From positions 30,495,501 to 30,559,500 of the forward strand of contig NC_090698.1 in NCBI RefSeq assembly GCF_040954835.1: a stretch of 64,000 nucleotides of DNA, written 5' to 3'. Source of the DNA: Lepisosteus oculatus. Lineage: Eukaryota > Chordata > Actinopteri > Semionotiformes > Lepisosteidae. The translations under genes and the position numbers were made by a program. Positions 15,701 to 26,616 of the stretch are shown in pieces; the stretch's first letter is position 1, and every line of letters starts with the position of its first letter. The notes under the pieces are model-generated. The model did not search any database and was not told the DNA's origin. It saw only the letters and a list, made by a program, of their open reading frames with translations.

Positions 15701-17211
15701 GTCCTTCTAACAAGTTGTCACAATTACCCCGCACATCATCCCCAAGTACAGCTTCTACCAAGTCAACAGGTTCGGCTAGAATGTCCTATACTTCTCCAGG
15801 CAGACATTTAGGGCAGCAAACCCCCACAAAGCAGAGTGGTTTACCTAGAAGTACTAGTGGAATTCCAAGGAGTGAATCAGCTTCCAAGGGCTTGAACCAG
15901 TCAGCAGCTTCTGGTTCTGCTAAAAAGGTAGAGCTGTCAAGGATGTCTTCCACAAAGTCCAGTGGAAGTGAGTCTGATAGGTCTGAGAGACCTGTACTGG
16001 TACGTCAGTCAACCTTTATAAAAGAAGCCCCTAGTCCAACACTAAAGCGAAAACTAGAAGAGTCTGCTTCCTTTGAGTCTTTATCTCCTTCCTCTAGGCC
16101 AGTATCTCCAAACCGATCCCAGTCACAGACACCAGTGTTAAGTCCTTCTCTGCCAGATATGTCATTAACTTTGCCACATCAAGGTAGCTGTTGGAAGAAA
16201 TCCCCTCACGCTCAAAATTCATCATCTGAAAATGGTGATGGAAGATCACTGGGAAGGCATGATATTGCTCGCTCCCATTCTGAAAGTCCTTCCAGACTGC
16301 CCATTAACAGGTCTGGCACTTGGAAGCGAGAGCACAGCAAACACTCTTCATCCCTGCCAAGAGTAAGTACATGGAAGAGAACAGGGAGCTCCTCATCTAT
16401 ACTTTCAGCATCTTCTGAATCTAGTGAAAAAGCAAAAAGCGAAGATGAAAGGCAGAGTGCAAGTCCTGCTCAAGGAGCTAAAAGTAAAGAGAGCCATGCC
16501 CCTTTGAAAGGAACTTGGAGAAAAATTAAGGAAAGTGACATTCCTCAGTTGACAAATTACCAAACCCAGGATCCATCAAGTGATGCACTTGTTGCTGATT
16601 GTAAACTTTTGGTTCATCAGATGGCTCCTGCTGTGTCCAAAACTGAGGATGTGTGGGTCAGAATTGAGGACTGTCCTATAAACAACCCTAGGTCTGGAAA
16701 ATCACCAACAGGCAACACTCCTCCAGTTATTGACAGTTTGCCAGAAAAATTAATTGCTGATGACTCGGATGCAAATGACCCACAGTCTAAACAACCCATG
16801 GTGAATGAAAATGCACCTGTTCGTGTTCTTGGTTTAGAAAATGTGAATTCAATCACCAAGAGTGAATACACTGACAAAAAAGGAATGGATGGCAAGGCAG
16901 CTGCAAGCAATCCAGGTGCAACACCAGAGACTCATGAAAATCCCATCAGTGAGCGCACCCCTTTCAGTTCTTCAAATTCCAGTAAGCACAGCTCTCCCAG
17001 TGGTGCTGTCGCAGCAAGAGTGACCCCATTCAATTACAATCCAAGCCCTAGAAAGAGCAGCAATGATGGCACATCTGCTCGACCATCACAGATCCCAACA
17101 CCAGTGAACAGCAGCACAAAAAAAAGAGACTCCAAAGGAGAAGGTGTTGAGTCAAGTGGAAATCAAAGTCCCAAACGTCTTTCTGGATCATACCTTGTGA
17201 CTTCTGTGTGA
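679..17211 (+). CDS. apc: APC, adenomatous polyposis coli protein (3' part, coding exons 5-15)
   Basis: Scaffold of the beta-catenin destruction complex; it also binds microtubule ends. Eleven exons join in frame: 679-792, 1510-1593, 2992-3099, 5165-5257, 5830-6208, 7793-7888, 8341-8480, 8569-8646, 9653-9769, 10107-10321 and 10680-17211. They encode 2651 residues, equivalent to human residues about 178-2843. The order of domains is: end of the N-terminal coiled coil, armadillo repeats (exon 9 to the first ~300 bases of exon 15), 15-residue beta-catenin repeats (11791-12286), seven 20-residue repeats, three SAMP axin-binding motifs, a basic Ser/Pro/Arg-rich region (about 15360-16100), an SQIP end-binding motif and a C-terminal VTSV PDZ ligand. 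The oligomerisation domain and the start codon lie upstream of the window. No frameshift or stop is seen. The assignment rests on near-continuous match to the remembered human protein and on matching exon lengths. Confidence 0.98.
1510..1593 (+). CDS. apc: APC exon (human coding exon 6)
   Basis: 84 bases, equal to the human exon. The acceptor is tcttttag and the donor is gtgggt. It encodes ARVARIQQIEKDMLRIRQ and onwards, the coiled-coil continuation. Confidence 0.95.
2992..3099 (+). CDS. apc: APC exon (human coding exon 7)
   Basis: 108 bases between acceptor acacag and donor gtaggt; the human exon is 105, so there is one extra codon. It encodes the variable linker KASQTKHDPASRDSERQNEA and onwards, which is less conserved than its neighbours. 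Confidence 0.92.
5165..5257 (+). CDS. apc: APC exon (human coding exon 8)
   Basis: 93 bases between acceptor ctgcag and donor gtaacc. It is two codons shorter than the human exon in the serine-rich linker, then ends with the conserved PRRLTSHLGTK. Confidence 0.93.
5830..6208 (+). CDS. apc: APC exon (human coding exon 9)
   Basis: 379 bases, equal to human. The acceptor is gactttag and the donor is gtaggt. It encodes VEMVYSLLSMLGTHDKDDMS through DQDKNP, the start of the armadillo region. The exon ends in codon phase 1, completed by TG of the next exon (Met). Confidence 0.97.
7793..7888 (+). CDS. apc: APC exon (human coding exon 10)
   Basis: 96 bases, equal to human. It encodes (M)PSPVEHQICPAVCVLMKLSF through MNEL. 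The acceptor is ctcctag and the donor is gtaaaa. Confidence 0.97.
8341..8480 (+). CDS. apc: APC exon (human coding exon 11)
   Basis: 140 bases, equal to human, after a long T tract ending in cag. It encodes GLQAIGELLQVDCEMYGLTN through FGDVANK. The donor is gtaggg. Confidence 0.97.
8569..8646 (+). CDS. apc: APC exon (human coding exon 12)
   Basis: 78 bases, equal to human. It encodes ATLCSMKGCMRAMVAQLKSE through DLQQ, armadillo repeat. The acceptor is attaacag and the donor is gtacgg. Confidence 0.97.
8898..9168 (+). repeat. V-SINE-like tRNA-derived SINE in APC intron 12
   Basis: It has a tRNA-like head with A-box-like GTGGCTCTGTGGCTAAGGAT and B box GGTTCAAATCC (8953-8963). This is followed by the conserved central block CCCTTAACCCCAACTGCTCC and a 3' tail ending near a TTAATAAAG stretch. 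It is markedly more GC-rich than the intron around it. The family type comes from remembered fish SINE consensus and was not searched. Confidence 0.8.
9653..9769 (+). CDS. apc: APC exon (human coding exon 13)
   Basis: 117 bases, equal to human. It encodes VIASVLRNLSWRADVNSKKT through CALDVKK. The acceptor is atttgcag and the donor is gtaaaa. Confidence 0.97.
10107..10321 (+). CDS. apc: APC exon (human coding exon 14)
   Basis: 215 bases, equal to human. It encodes ESTLKSVLSALWNLSAHCTE through ATNEEH plus two bases of the split Arg codon. The acceptor is cttaaag and the donor is gtacgt. Confidence 0.97.
10680..17211 (+). CDS. apc: APC terminal exon (human coding exon 15)
   Basis: 6532 coding bases in one unbroken exon (human about 6574). 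It completes the armadillo domain. The 15-residue repeats (P-x-N/D-Y-S motifs) start near 11791, 12148, 12208 and 12256. The seven 20-residue repeats with TPxxFSxxxSLSxLS cores are near 12541, 12880, 13210, 13645, 14263, 14572 and 14737. SAMP motifs are near 13450, 13900 and 14820. SQIP is at 17086-17097. The C-terminal residues VTSV (17197-17208) precede a TGA. All beta-catenin, axin, EB1 and PDZ binding modules known in human APC are present. Confidence 0.98.
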
Positions 17212-18210
17212 AAGTATGGAAAAAAAACTTAATTTGTAATTTACATAGGATTTGATCACTAATATGTATACTTTAGTACATTTGCTTTGTTGACTGTTGG
17301 GAAGAATACAATGTAAATATTTTTTGAAGGTATCTGTTCTGGAAGCCATATTTGATTAAGGCACACTATCATTGCTGGTAGAAATGTGGCTGGCACACTT
17401 GGTTATCAGAAAGAGATAAATTTGGAGGGGACAGTAAGCATATTTGTACTGTACATATTGTTTTTTGATGTATTTAAATTGAATCCCTGACATGATCCTT
17501 GCTTGGTTTGAACTAGATTTTTGAGATGGTAAAACACTGTTTAAAAAGGACTTTTATTGATGCTTTTGATTTTTGAGATTTTTATTATAAGTCAGCATTA
17601 GTTTAATACATCATGCAAACAGAGCTATTACTTTAATTTTACTGCTTCAAAAAAAGTAAAAAAAAAACTCCCATCCTGCTCTTCTGCATGAACTGATCTG
17701 ATGGTTTGTTTCCTGAAGTAACGATTAACATTTGTGGTCACATGGTGTGTATAGGTAGCTATAGTGTAATAACTTACACTATTTTGTGTGTGAAAATAAG
17801 GTATTATCTGTAACCTTGGAAACCTTGGATGAGATTGTTTTACTTTGGAAATAGATTTTATCAGAAAGTAGGTAGATCCTTTGCTATGCTGTTAACTTGT
17901 TGTATATTATGTTATTGAGGTGAGATGGCTGCTCTTTTAATAATGAGACATAGGTTGTCTCAAAAGGACTAAATGAAAATTTCAAAATAAATTATTACTG
18001 TATGTTTTGGTGTTGGTCTGATAATTTCTTAACATTTAATGGTTTGTTTTTATTCTTAACCACTATCACTGTCATAGCATATTATCTGAAGCAAGATGTT
18101 TTTTGTTCTGCCAAAAAAGATTTATTCTACACTATGTGAATGATTAAGATGTACACACTTGTTTTATGATTTTCCTTCATGCAATAAAGTGGAACTGGTT
18201 GCCTATTTAA
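17212..18210 (+). other. apc: APC 3' UTR
   Basis: AT-rich non-coding sequence after the APC stop codon. It extends to the AATAAA at 18183-18188 in gcaataaagt. A weaker AATAAA-containing stretch lies near 17986 and another near 18252, so alternative ends are possible. The true cleavage site is not visible. Confidence 0.6.
18183..18188 (+). promoter_or_regulatory. apc: Candidate APC polyadenylation signal
   Basis: Canonical AATAAA about 970 bases after the stop, followed within 50 bases by a TG/T-rich stretch. Confidence 0.55.
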
Positions 18211-18689
18211 GAAAGAAGCACTGTGTTGCAGATTACAAAGTGTAAAGCAACATAATAAACACTACAGATTTTGGTGCAAAACTGACTGCTGTGGATTTAG
18301 TGGAACCATACACCAGAAGATTGCTTCTCTGATGTTGTCTGGTTATGAGCATATATTGGTGAACACAACTCTGGTCCTAGAATGACACAATGTCTGCAGG
18401 TTTCCATTGCATCTGACCTCTTAACTGCCTAATTGAAGTTCATCATTGGCTGAACTGAACCTCTTAAATATTTATACCTGGTTTCGGTGATGGCTACACT
18501 GAAGAAATTCCACCAACAATACACTTCGGACACGTTTGTACGTTTAAGTCGCTTTGATTTTGAAAGACAGTTGAGATCTAGTAAGGTACATTGCCAATGC
18601 TATACTGTAAAGGTTTTTTTTTTGTCTATAATAGATTACAGATATCCAAGCATCAGTTCTCGTTATTTACATTTCACTCTTTATTTAAA

Positions 18690-18762
18690 TACTACTTTGT
18701 GAAATTTAATTTTCCCTTAAATTTCCCCCTGGAGATGAATAAAGTATATTGAATTGAATTTA
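18690..18762 (+). repeat. LINE 3' tail fragment
   Basis: The stretch with CCCCTGGAGATGAATAAAGT followed by TTGAATTGAATT resembles the 3' end of fish LINEs. No coding part is seen upstream. The unannotated DNA on either side (18,250-18,690 and 18,760-19,610) holds nothing I can identify. Confidence 0.4.
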
Positions 18763-19611
18763 AAAGTCTTCTTAGACTGGATTTTGTTTTAATTTCATGT
18801 AAAATATTCATGATTGTAGGCACATCAGTTTGGTATCTTATAAAACTAGCATGTTAGAATGTGTGGTAAAGCAATGTGCAAGAGATTCTCCAAAACCATC
18901 ACAGGAAATACATCAGTGATTACGTCACTGCAGGAGAACTGTACAGAAAGTTATACACAATGTGTTCCTAACTGATGAAGCTGAAAGTGCCAAGTATGTA
19001 AGTTTGAATATTTATGCAATACATTATGGCAGCTTAAGTTACAAAATGTATGGAATAGTCTGCATTTGTTTTTACAACAATGTAAATACGTCTATGCATT
19101 TTCTTAGATATTGAATTTTAAGCCACAGCTTGCATTACAAGGTTATCTAATAACACACAGACACTAATCTTATGATTGTTTTCAAACTAAGCACCCGAGC
19201 AAGCAACATGTTAGTGGTGCCACTGTGAAGTCAACACTTCTATAGGATTGGAAGTCTGTGTTCATCCATCAACAGTATTGCCTTCTTCATCAAGGCTGGA
19301 ACGAATGGATGAGTGACAACACAATGACCTTACTGAACAAAGGTTTGAGATAAGAATGTAATAATGCAAATGTGACAGAAGTTTTTGTGTTCAGACACCA
19401 ATTGAAATTTGTGCTAAATTCAAAGTATTATGTCTGGTCAAGCTCAGTAGCACATCACCTCTGAACTGCATCCCAGATGTCAAGCATGATAGTGGCCACA
19501 TCATGTTATGTTGATGCTTGTCAGAATGCAGGAGGAGGAGGGGGTTCACTATAGTAAATTCTGACTTGAATCCAGTAGAAACGTAATGACGATGTAGAAG
19601 ATGGCATTCTT

Positions 19612-19985
19612 GAGCAGCCATATCATCCTGCAACTCACAACTGGCAACCCACTGAAGCTAAGCAGGTGTGAGCCTGGTCAGTACCTGGATGACCTCCTGG
19701 GAAAAACTTAAGGTTGCTGCTGAAAGAGATGTTAGGGGGGCCAGCAGGGGGCGCTCGACCCCGTGGCCTATTTGGATCCTACTGCCCCAGTATAGTAACG
19801 GGGACACTATACTGTAAAAAGGGGCTGTCCTTCGGATGAGACGTAAAACCGAGGTCCTGACTCTCTGTGGTCATTAAAAATCCCAGGGCGTTTCTCAAAA
19901 AGAGTAGGGGTGTAACCCTGGCCAAATTTCCTTGTTAAAATAAATCCTTGTTAAAGATTAACAAAAAAAGTCATATAAAATGAAC
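19612..19985 (+). repeat. 5S-rRNA-derived SINE, copy 1
   Basis: The 5' end copies the 5S rRNA internal promoter: a GAAGCTAAGCAGG block followed by a GGTCAGTACCTGGATG block and CCTGGGAAAAAC. The body continues with CCAGCAGGGGGCGCTC, a CTTCGGATGAGACGTAAAAC block and GTCATTAAAAATCCCAGGGC. The same body recurs at 42,888. This is a SINE3-type element on established grounds (5S head); the exact family is unknown. Confidence 0.85.
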
Positions 19986-20189
19986 AGCACAGATAATGAG
20001 CTATATTTTTGCCTGCCAAAATGGGAAAACTACAGGTGCTTATTCTAGTACAATTATTTAACAGATGTTTTTAAATGAGTAATAGTTACCTGTCTTTTCT
20101 AGCTCTTTCACTGACTCCCACTTTCACTGACTCCCACTACTACCTTGTTTTTATTTTTAAAAATTAAAAAAATAATGTTTTAAATAGAG

Positions 20190-20505
20190 TGGCATGGTGG
20201 CACAGCTGTTAGATTTGGTGCCTCACAGTGGTGGAGCCTTGGGTTAAATTCTGGACCTGGGGTGCTATATATGTGAAGTTTGTATGTTCTCTTAGTGTTT
20301 GTGTGGGTTTCCTCCCACGGGAGGAAGTCCAGAAACATATAGGTAGGTTAATCGTCTCTTGTGTGAGTGTGTGCATGTCTGTGTCTGCCCTGTGATGGAC
20401 CAGCATTCTATCCAGGGACAATGCTACCTTGTACATGCTGCTTGTTGGAATAGGCTCTGGCACCCCCACTGCCCTGTAATGGTGATGGTTTGACTTCATC
20501 CTTCT
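20190..20505 (+). repeat. tRNA-derived SINE, copy 1
   Basis: It starts GGCATGGTGGCACAGCTGTT, with a GTGTGGGTTTCCTCCCA block in the middle and GGCTCTGGCACCCCC near the end. The family recurs at 29,386, 43,733 (reverse) and 50,335. Confidence 0.75.
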
Positions 20506-20889
20506 CCAAAACTGCTGACATCTACAAGCCCTTCAACTCGCCCCATCCATACACTACCTCACCATTTCAGTCCTCTACTGATCCCGTTTCGCCTCCTAAC
20601 TTCTCTGGTACTGACATCTGTTCTGCAATGTTAAATTATTTTAAGGCTTGTTAATTATTAGGTCGTTTATATAACCCACATTTGCCACAACTGTTTTTTC
20701 ACTTCTTCTCCACTTAAATTATGGGTTGTGAAATGAAGACTTTCTGAGAGAATACAGTTTTAAGAATTGTACTGGGGGATAAATCAGCAGTACTTGAAAC
20801 TTCATACTTATGAGTCTTGCCACACAAAATGACTATAAAAACTATGGAAAAAATGCTTCATTTTAACTTTATTACAGGCATATCCCTGC

Positions 20890-21485
20890 CATGATCCAAT
20901 GATCCAAAGCTTTAGGACCGCTGCTTTTCCCGATTTATATGGACAATCTAGTTAGTAAACTAGTCAAGTTCACAGAAGGCAAAATAGGAGGATTAGCACT
21001 GTAAACAGAAAATGCAAAGGGAAATTCTTAAAGACTGAGACTGTACAAATCCCTAGCACATAACAATTGCTAGGGAGAGAAGAGTGTTATATGCAGATAG
21101 CAAAAACAAACTATGAACGCAAGATGGCAATTGTTGATCTTGAACATGCTGCTGACTTAGCTACTGCTATTGATGTTGATATTTCCTCCTCTAGAGAACA
21201 AGAAGAAACGATGTTGCAAAGTTCTAAATTAAGGCAATGATATTAAAGTGTTACAATACACTATTATTTTTAGAAAATGTATAATTTTATAACATTGCAA
21301 AACATATCTTTTTTTAGTTTTGAAAAGGCAACAAAAAGACCCAATTCAAGTATTCAAAATCCTCAAATACATCACCAACATCAATCCAATGTACTTTTCC
21401 GGAAACAAAGGTGTACACAAACTAGCGGATACGAGTGCTAGCTATGCATTTATAATTCGGAACAGAAGGTACCTTTTCCAAAAAG
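20890..21485 (+). repeat. Possible CR1-like LINE fragments
   Basis: Near 20,920-20,980 a translation reads like a reverse-transcriptase motif (GPLLFLIYMDN). Near 21,320-21,480 another reads like a LINE C-terminal end (DPIQVFKIL with FSGNKG). Both are short and broken; the assignment is tentative. Confidence 0.35.
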
Positions 21486-22026
21486 GTCTGAAGTGAGTAA
21501 AAAATACGTTGCCTAGTCATCTTGTTTAATGGCTACCACCAACAAACGAGCTTAATACAATTAACTTATGTTGTTTGGTCACTAGAGTGATCAGTTTTTA
21601 ACGAAACAGATTATTACCTGACTTCAGAATCTCCATGTTATGGCTCATTTAAAGATTGTTCTTCTGTGTATAACCTGTGTATAACTGAATCTGCATGCAT
21701 TTTGGAGTTTTCTTGCGTATTTTCTTGCGTAGTAATAAAATAAGAATGTCTTACATTTGAAAATGGAAAGATCTATTTTGTTGTTAGCAACATATATTGA
21801 CAAAACGTTAAATCGGACTCAAATGGAATACATAGCTAACATCAGATTCTCAGATCCAATTCGTAATGTTCCGGAACCGGTTTGCATGAAACAGATGTTG
21901 TGAAGGAAACATTTCAATGGTACAATGCCAGACTGAATGCACTTTTGATGGACGTGAGTTTGCACCTATTAACCATTCCTTTCTTTGTATCTGACCAATG
22001 ATGATACTGCAATTAAAAGAGGTTGT

Positions 22027-22050
22027 ACTTCCGTTCAGTCGGTGACCAAT
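22027..22050 (+). promoter_or_regulatory. srp19: SRP19 core promoter motifs (ETS-like and CCAAT)
   Basis: ACTTCCG, the reverse complement of an ETS core, is followed by ACCAATCAGC, an NF-Y-type CCAAT box, about 75 bases before the start codon. No TATA box is seen. This is typical of a housekeeping promoter; function is inferred. Confidence 0.5.
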
Positions 22051-22121
22051 CAGCTAATAGCCATTCAGCAGAAGATGTATTGCGTTTAAAGAGGGGGCGA
22101 TCAGCTTCGTTTTACAGAAAA

Positions 22122-22159
22122 ATGGCCCATTTAACTCAAAACCCAGCAGAAAAAGAAAG
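22122..22159 (+). CDS. srp19: SRP19 exon 1
   Basis: Start codon to AG of a split Arg codon, donor gtaaca. The first twelve codons are the variable N-terminus; the first ATG after the CCAAT region is used. Confidence 0.9.
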
Positions 22160-25100
22160 GTAACATATTATAACGAAGAGTTTTAAATTATGTTGTCATG
22201 TGTTTTTATTTTGTTATATCGCTATTTCCTTACAAAGTTATAGGCTTGATATTTAGAAAAAAGTATTATGTTTTCTGTCTTACGTGTGTATGTTATGACA
22301 TTGTTTATTTTATTTCTCTTCATATATTCTACCAGAATCATGCAGATACCTAAATTCATATTGGGATGCTAATTTTTATTTTTAATAGCACCATTATAAA
22401 TGGAATAGTACTAAATTAAAATCGGAATGAATGAAACTTTGGCTGTGGAAAATAACTAACTTGTTTTAAAATATATTTTATGTCCATCATCATTTAAAAC
22501 ATGTGCTGTGTTTGAACTGTCCTCTTGTTTCTTTTTCTGATACAGCTTTGTGATGGATTTGCTTTTGCAGTTTTTGTAACACCGAAATGTTGTAATTTAA
22601 TGAAAACCTGATAAGACATATGCAGTATGATATTTTTCTAAATCATTATCCAAATACAACCCAGAGGAATAAAAGTAACTCAGCTTATTTATTGATACGA
22701 GTTACTCTTTAACATCAGAAAGAGCTTCTCCATAAGAATCATCTAAGTGGATTTTTTTTTTCTAAGCATGGAATATTATTTGTTTATTGTAGGTTTATCT
22801 GCATATATCCAGCATACCTCAACAGTAAGAAGACCATTGCTGAGGGGCGGAGAATTCCAGTTGAAAAGGTAGAAAAAAAAGCAGGACCATCTACTTCGAT
22901 AACACAGTTTGATTTGCTCCAATTGGTTATTTACCTTTTCTCGGTGTTTAGGAGTGTTTCCCTCTTTTCTTCTAGGCTGTTGAAAACCCCACATGTACTG
23001 AAATGAGAGATGTTTTAACAGCAGCAGGATTCAATGTGCTTGTTGAGGTATAATATTGTTTTGTTTAATGAATATTATTATGAAAATGATGAAAACAGTC
23101 ATGCAGTGTGTTTTTGTTTTAATGCTCCTAGAACAAGATGTATACAAGGGAGTTGAACAGAGACGTACAGTTCCGGGGAAGAGTACGTGTACAGCTGAAG
23201 AGAGAGGATGGGAGTTTATACCTAGAAAAGTTTGAATCACGTGAGTCATTACACAGTGAAGATAATGGCCTTATTTATTAAAATACAACAATCTATATTT
23301 TTAATTCTTTTTTTTAAACATGTATATAAATCGGGAGCATTTCAGAAAGGGAACATTTGCACACATTGTAAAATTGTAAAAGAGCTGATAATGCATATTC
23401 TTGGATTCAACCTTTGGAGTTTTTTTTTTGGTCTACCTCTTGAAGTAGAAGACCTAAACCAAGAAGAAGACTAGAGTTGTCTATAATGGAAAAAGCAAGC
23501 AGTTGTAAAGATGAGAGCAAAGAAAAATCCAGTAAGAACCATTGCAGAGAGATGTCTTGAAAAAGAAAGAAACTACTGGTGGGAGTTATCATTCAACAAA
23601 GACTAGATCATTCAAGGATAATGACAGTAGTTGATGACAAGAAAATCATTAGAGCTATGATCACAAACCCTAAATAACAGTAAAAAAGATTACAGACTGT
23701 TGCCAGAGTGCATGGATGAAAGTATCTCAATTCACCGTGCATGGATGATTTCAATAGCATAATTACAGGGCCGTATCAGAACTAGCAAAGAAGTATAAAG
23801 ATGAAGCAAAACAGTCCTGGAACTTTAAAGAAGGATAAGTTGAAGAGAATCCTTTAGCAAGTGATGGATAGGCAAAAGAAAATGGAAAAAGATTCGAAGT
23901 ACACCACCTCATCTGTGAAGGATGTTGGAGATAGTGTCGTGGTATGGGGATAAATTGTTGCTTTAGGAACTAGTTCACTGGTCTTTATTAATCATATAAG
24001 TGATGATTGATTTCTGAAGTGTACAGAAAAATGGCTTCAAACTCATTGGGCAGCAGTTCATGTCACAAAACATGCTGCACACTTAACTGAGGAATTTTTC
24101 AGGAAGAAGAAATGAAAATGTTTAAATTGACCAAATCAAATTACTAATTTGAATACAATTACATATGCATTTTACTTGCTGAAGAGGAAACTCAAGTCAA
24201 ATATCCATTCTTGAAGCATCATAACATGTAAAGGGGTATCTGACCAAATACTAGCTTTACTCTGATTTAATTTTATTTTTCCTAATACTTATTCCGACCT
24301 AAAATACAAAATTATCTTTCTAATATGGTTTAATACGTATGCACACAAATATCCAGAAATAAAAGCTGACATTTTATACTTTTGTTCTGAAATACTGATA
24401 GTACACAGCAAAAATGACAAATTTCACTTTACTGTACTAATAATGCTTTTCACTATATGTTGCTAGGTGATTTTAACTTTCCACATATATATTGGGGATA
24501 TGGTGTTGGATCGAAAAACAAGAGTCTCAAATTAAGGTTTATCATTTTGAAGGCATTTTGGATGAATGAGACAGTTTTTGCTTGCAGTGAACTGGAAACA
24601 AATGGATACAGAGTCAGTAGAAGAGGGATGGCTATATTTAAAAAAACATAATTAAAGGCTCACAATAATAATAAATATATTCCTAATACTGTAAAGACTG
24701 TGTCAAGGAACAAAATGGTTTACTGGAGGTATTAAGAAAAAAGAATCAGAAGGAAGAGAGCATTTCATAGTCTGTGTTAAAGGTACCTTGAATCAGGGAT
24801 AAGAGTATATAAAATTACAGGTGCAGCTGGAAAAAGATATTAAAATTGTCAGAAGTTCTAGAAATGCAAGGGCAGTTAAAAACAATTAAATCACAGGGGC
24901 CTGATCTTTTCTCAGGAAATGAGGAATGTTATTCTTTGACCTCTATCTTATATATTTCTGCTCTCACTTAAAATGGAAGCAATATTCACAGAAAGGAAAT
25001 CTGAAAAATGTAACCATAAAGGGGGTCAGAACTGAGCCAGGAAACTACAGACCAGTCTTATTTATCTTATTGGTAAAACGTTATGGAAATGTTAAGCAGA

Positions 25101-26616
25101 ATTTGAAGAATACATAAAACACATGGACATTTAAACATACAGCCAATGTAGGTTTAGAAAGGGAAGGTTTACCTAATTTGTTGTGGTTTTTGCTAGACAT
25201 TAGACACTAAAATGCATGGCATGATGTATTTATATTTCCAGAAAGTGATAAGGTCTCACATCAGAGGTTTATTCTCCTATTAAAAGCAATGGGAATCCAA
25301 GGTAATAGATGTACATAGATTGAGAACTGGTTAATGTACAGAAAACAGCATTTTATTTATTTATGCAACATGACCTCTGGGTGGATATGAGTAGTGCCAG
25401 AAGAATCCTATTTAGACACATAGCCTTTCCTGGTTATATTTAGATTCTGGCATAGTTAACAAGCCAGTCAAATTTGCTGATGAAGTGCAACCAGAAGCTA
25501 TGGCACAAAAGACTTTAATAAAATCATGGACTGGGCTGACACTTCGCGAATGAAATTCAGCATTGATAAGTAAAAAGTGGTCCACACTTATAGTAGTAAC
25601 ACCATTAATTATACAGTGTATTGCATGGGTGCTTCTGACCTGTGACAAGTTACACATGAAAGGCATCTGGGTGTTGATGTAGTTTCTTCTATGACATCTT
25701 GTTAAGAGTATGGAGAAGCAATCTGAAAAGAAGGCAGTGATTGGGCATATAGCAGATTTCTTTTTAATTTAAGAAAGTTAAGCTTATCTAGGAAATCCAG
25801 GAATGCTCTTAAATCCAGAAAAGTTATACTGAAGCTCTACAGTGCACTAGTAAGACCTCGTCTAGAATAATGTGTTCAGTTTGGATCACAAACCACAAGC
25901 CTTAAAAAAAGTTCAAATTAGAGCAACATAAATGACACCTTGTGTCAGGTGATACCATATAAGGGTATGTTGAGGGAGGTATCCCTTCAGTCTAGAATGG
26001 AGGAGGGTCACAGGAGATTTGATCCAAGTATACAAAATCCCAAGGGGTATAGATCAGTTCAATCCAGAGGCCTCTTTCATACTCAGTAGTGAAACAAGGG
26101 TCACAATGGGAAACCTTTAGGGGGATTCTTTCAGGACAGAGAATAGGAAATACTTTTTTCACTAAAAGAAAAAAAATAAAGCAGTAGGTATCTTTAAGAA
26201 ACAGCTGGAAAAAATTGTAAATTAATTTAGCAACTACCAACTAGGCAAAATGGACCAAATGGCTTTCTCTTATTTGCAGACTGTTCTTATAGTGTTGTAT
26301 GCTGTAATGCAGCTTTGGTGTATTATCTTGCATTTACTTGATATACTTTTCATCAAAGTAGTTTATACATGTTTTTATAGATTTTATCTGGTTTGCTTTG
26401 TGTATATTTTAACATAACATTTTAAATGTGCAATTAGAAACCTTGATTTTCTGAGATTGATTTTTTATGGATTTTTGTACTTCAGGTAAAGACCTTATGC
26501 TTTATGTTGCTGAAATGATTCCCAAACTGAAGACTAGAACTCAGAAGACTGGTGGGGGAGATCAAAATGCACAACAAGGAGAAGGTGGGAAAAAAGGCAA
26601 GAAAAAGAAGAAGTAA
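22122..26616 (+). CDS. srp19: SRP19, signal recognition particle 19 kDa protein (complete)
   Basis: It binds SRP RNA helices 6 and 8 and enables SRP54 loading during particle assembly. Five exons join in frame: 22122-22159, 22793-22868, 22976-23047, 23132-23240 and 26486-26616, giving 141 residues (human 144). The start ATG is followed by AHLTQNPAEKER. The conserved core FICIYPAYLNSKKTIAEGRR leads into AVENPT, KMYTREL and FRGRVRVQL. The C-terminus is LMLYVAEMIPKLKTRTQKTG followed by the lysine-rich tail GKKGKKKKK. All donors are GT and all acceptors AG. It lies about 4.9 kb after the APC stop in the same orientation, as in human. Intron 4 is 3.2 kb and full of transposon remains. Confidence 0.97.
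22793..22868 (+). CDS. srp19: SRP19 exon 2
   Basis: Encodes FICIYPAYLNSKKTIAEGRR and IPVEK, the most conserved SRP19 segment. The acceptor is attgtag and the donor is gtagaa. Confidence 0.96.
22976..23047 (+). CDS. srp19: SRP19 exon 3
   Basis: 72 bases encoding AVENPTCTEMRDVLTAAGFN VLVE. The acceptor is cttctag and the donor is gtataa. Confidence 0.96.
23132..23240 (+). CDS. srp19: SRP19 exon 4
   Basis: Encodes NKMYTRELNRDVQFRGRVRV through EKFES plus one base of the Arg codon. The acceptor is ctcctag and the donor is gtgagt. Confidence 0.96.
23470..24140 (+). pseudogene. Tc1/mariner transposase remnant in SRP19 intron 4
   Basis: Broken translations follow the Tc1 transposase order: a DDKKIIRAMITNPK helix-turn-helix stretch, VYKDEA/SWNFKEG-like, SSVKDVGDSVVVWG, LVFINHISDD and finally KHAAHLTEEFFRKKK. 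Several stops and frameshifts are present, so it is inactive. Terminal inverted repeats were not identified. Confidence 0.65.
24440..26295 (+). pseudogene. CR1-like LINE remnant in SRP19 intron 4
   Basis: An endonuclease motif LLGDFNFPHIYWGYGVGSKN near 24,460-24,520 is followed by degraded reverse transcriptase (an LLLKAMGIQGNR-like stretch near 25,280 and FADEVQ-like near 25,475). The usual CR1 C-terminal text lies around 25,860-26,250. Same strand as the gene, with many stops. Confidence 0.7.
26486..26616 (+). CDS. srp19: SRP19 exon 5
   Basis: Encodes (R)KDLMLYVAEMIPKLKTRTQ through the lysine tail and TAA. The acceptor is acttcag. Confidence 0.96.

Noticed and set aside
10854..16910. Many reading frames on the minus strand and in the third frame across APC exon 15
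   Set aside because: They are shadows of the 6.5-kb APC coding exon and show no family resemblance.
18971..18990. CTGATGAAGCTGAAAG as another hammerhead
   Set aside because: No closing stem II or GAAAC at the right place and no stem I; a chance match.
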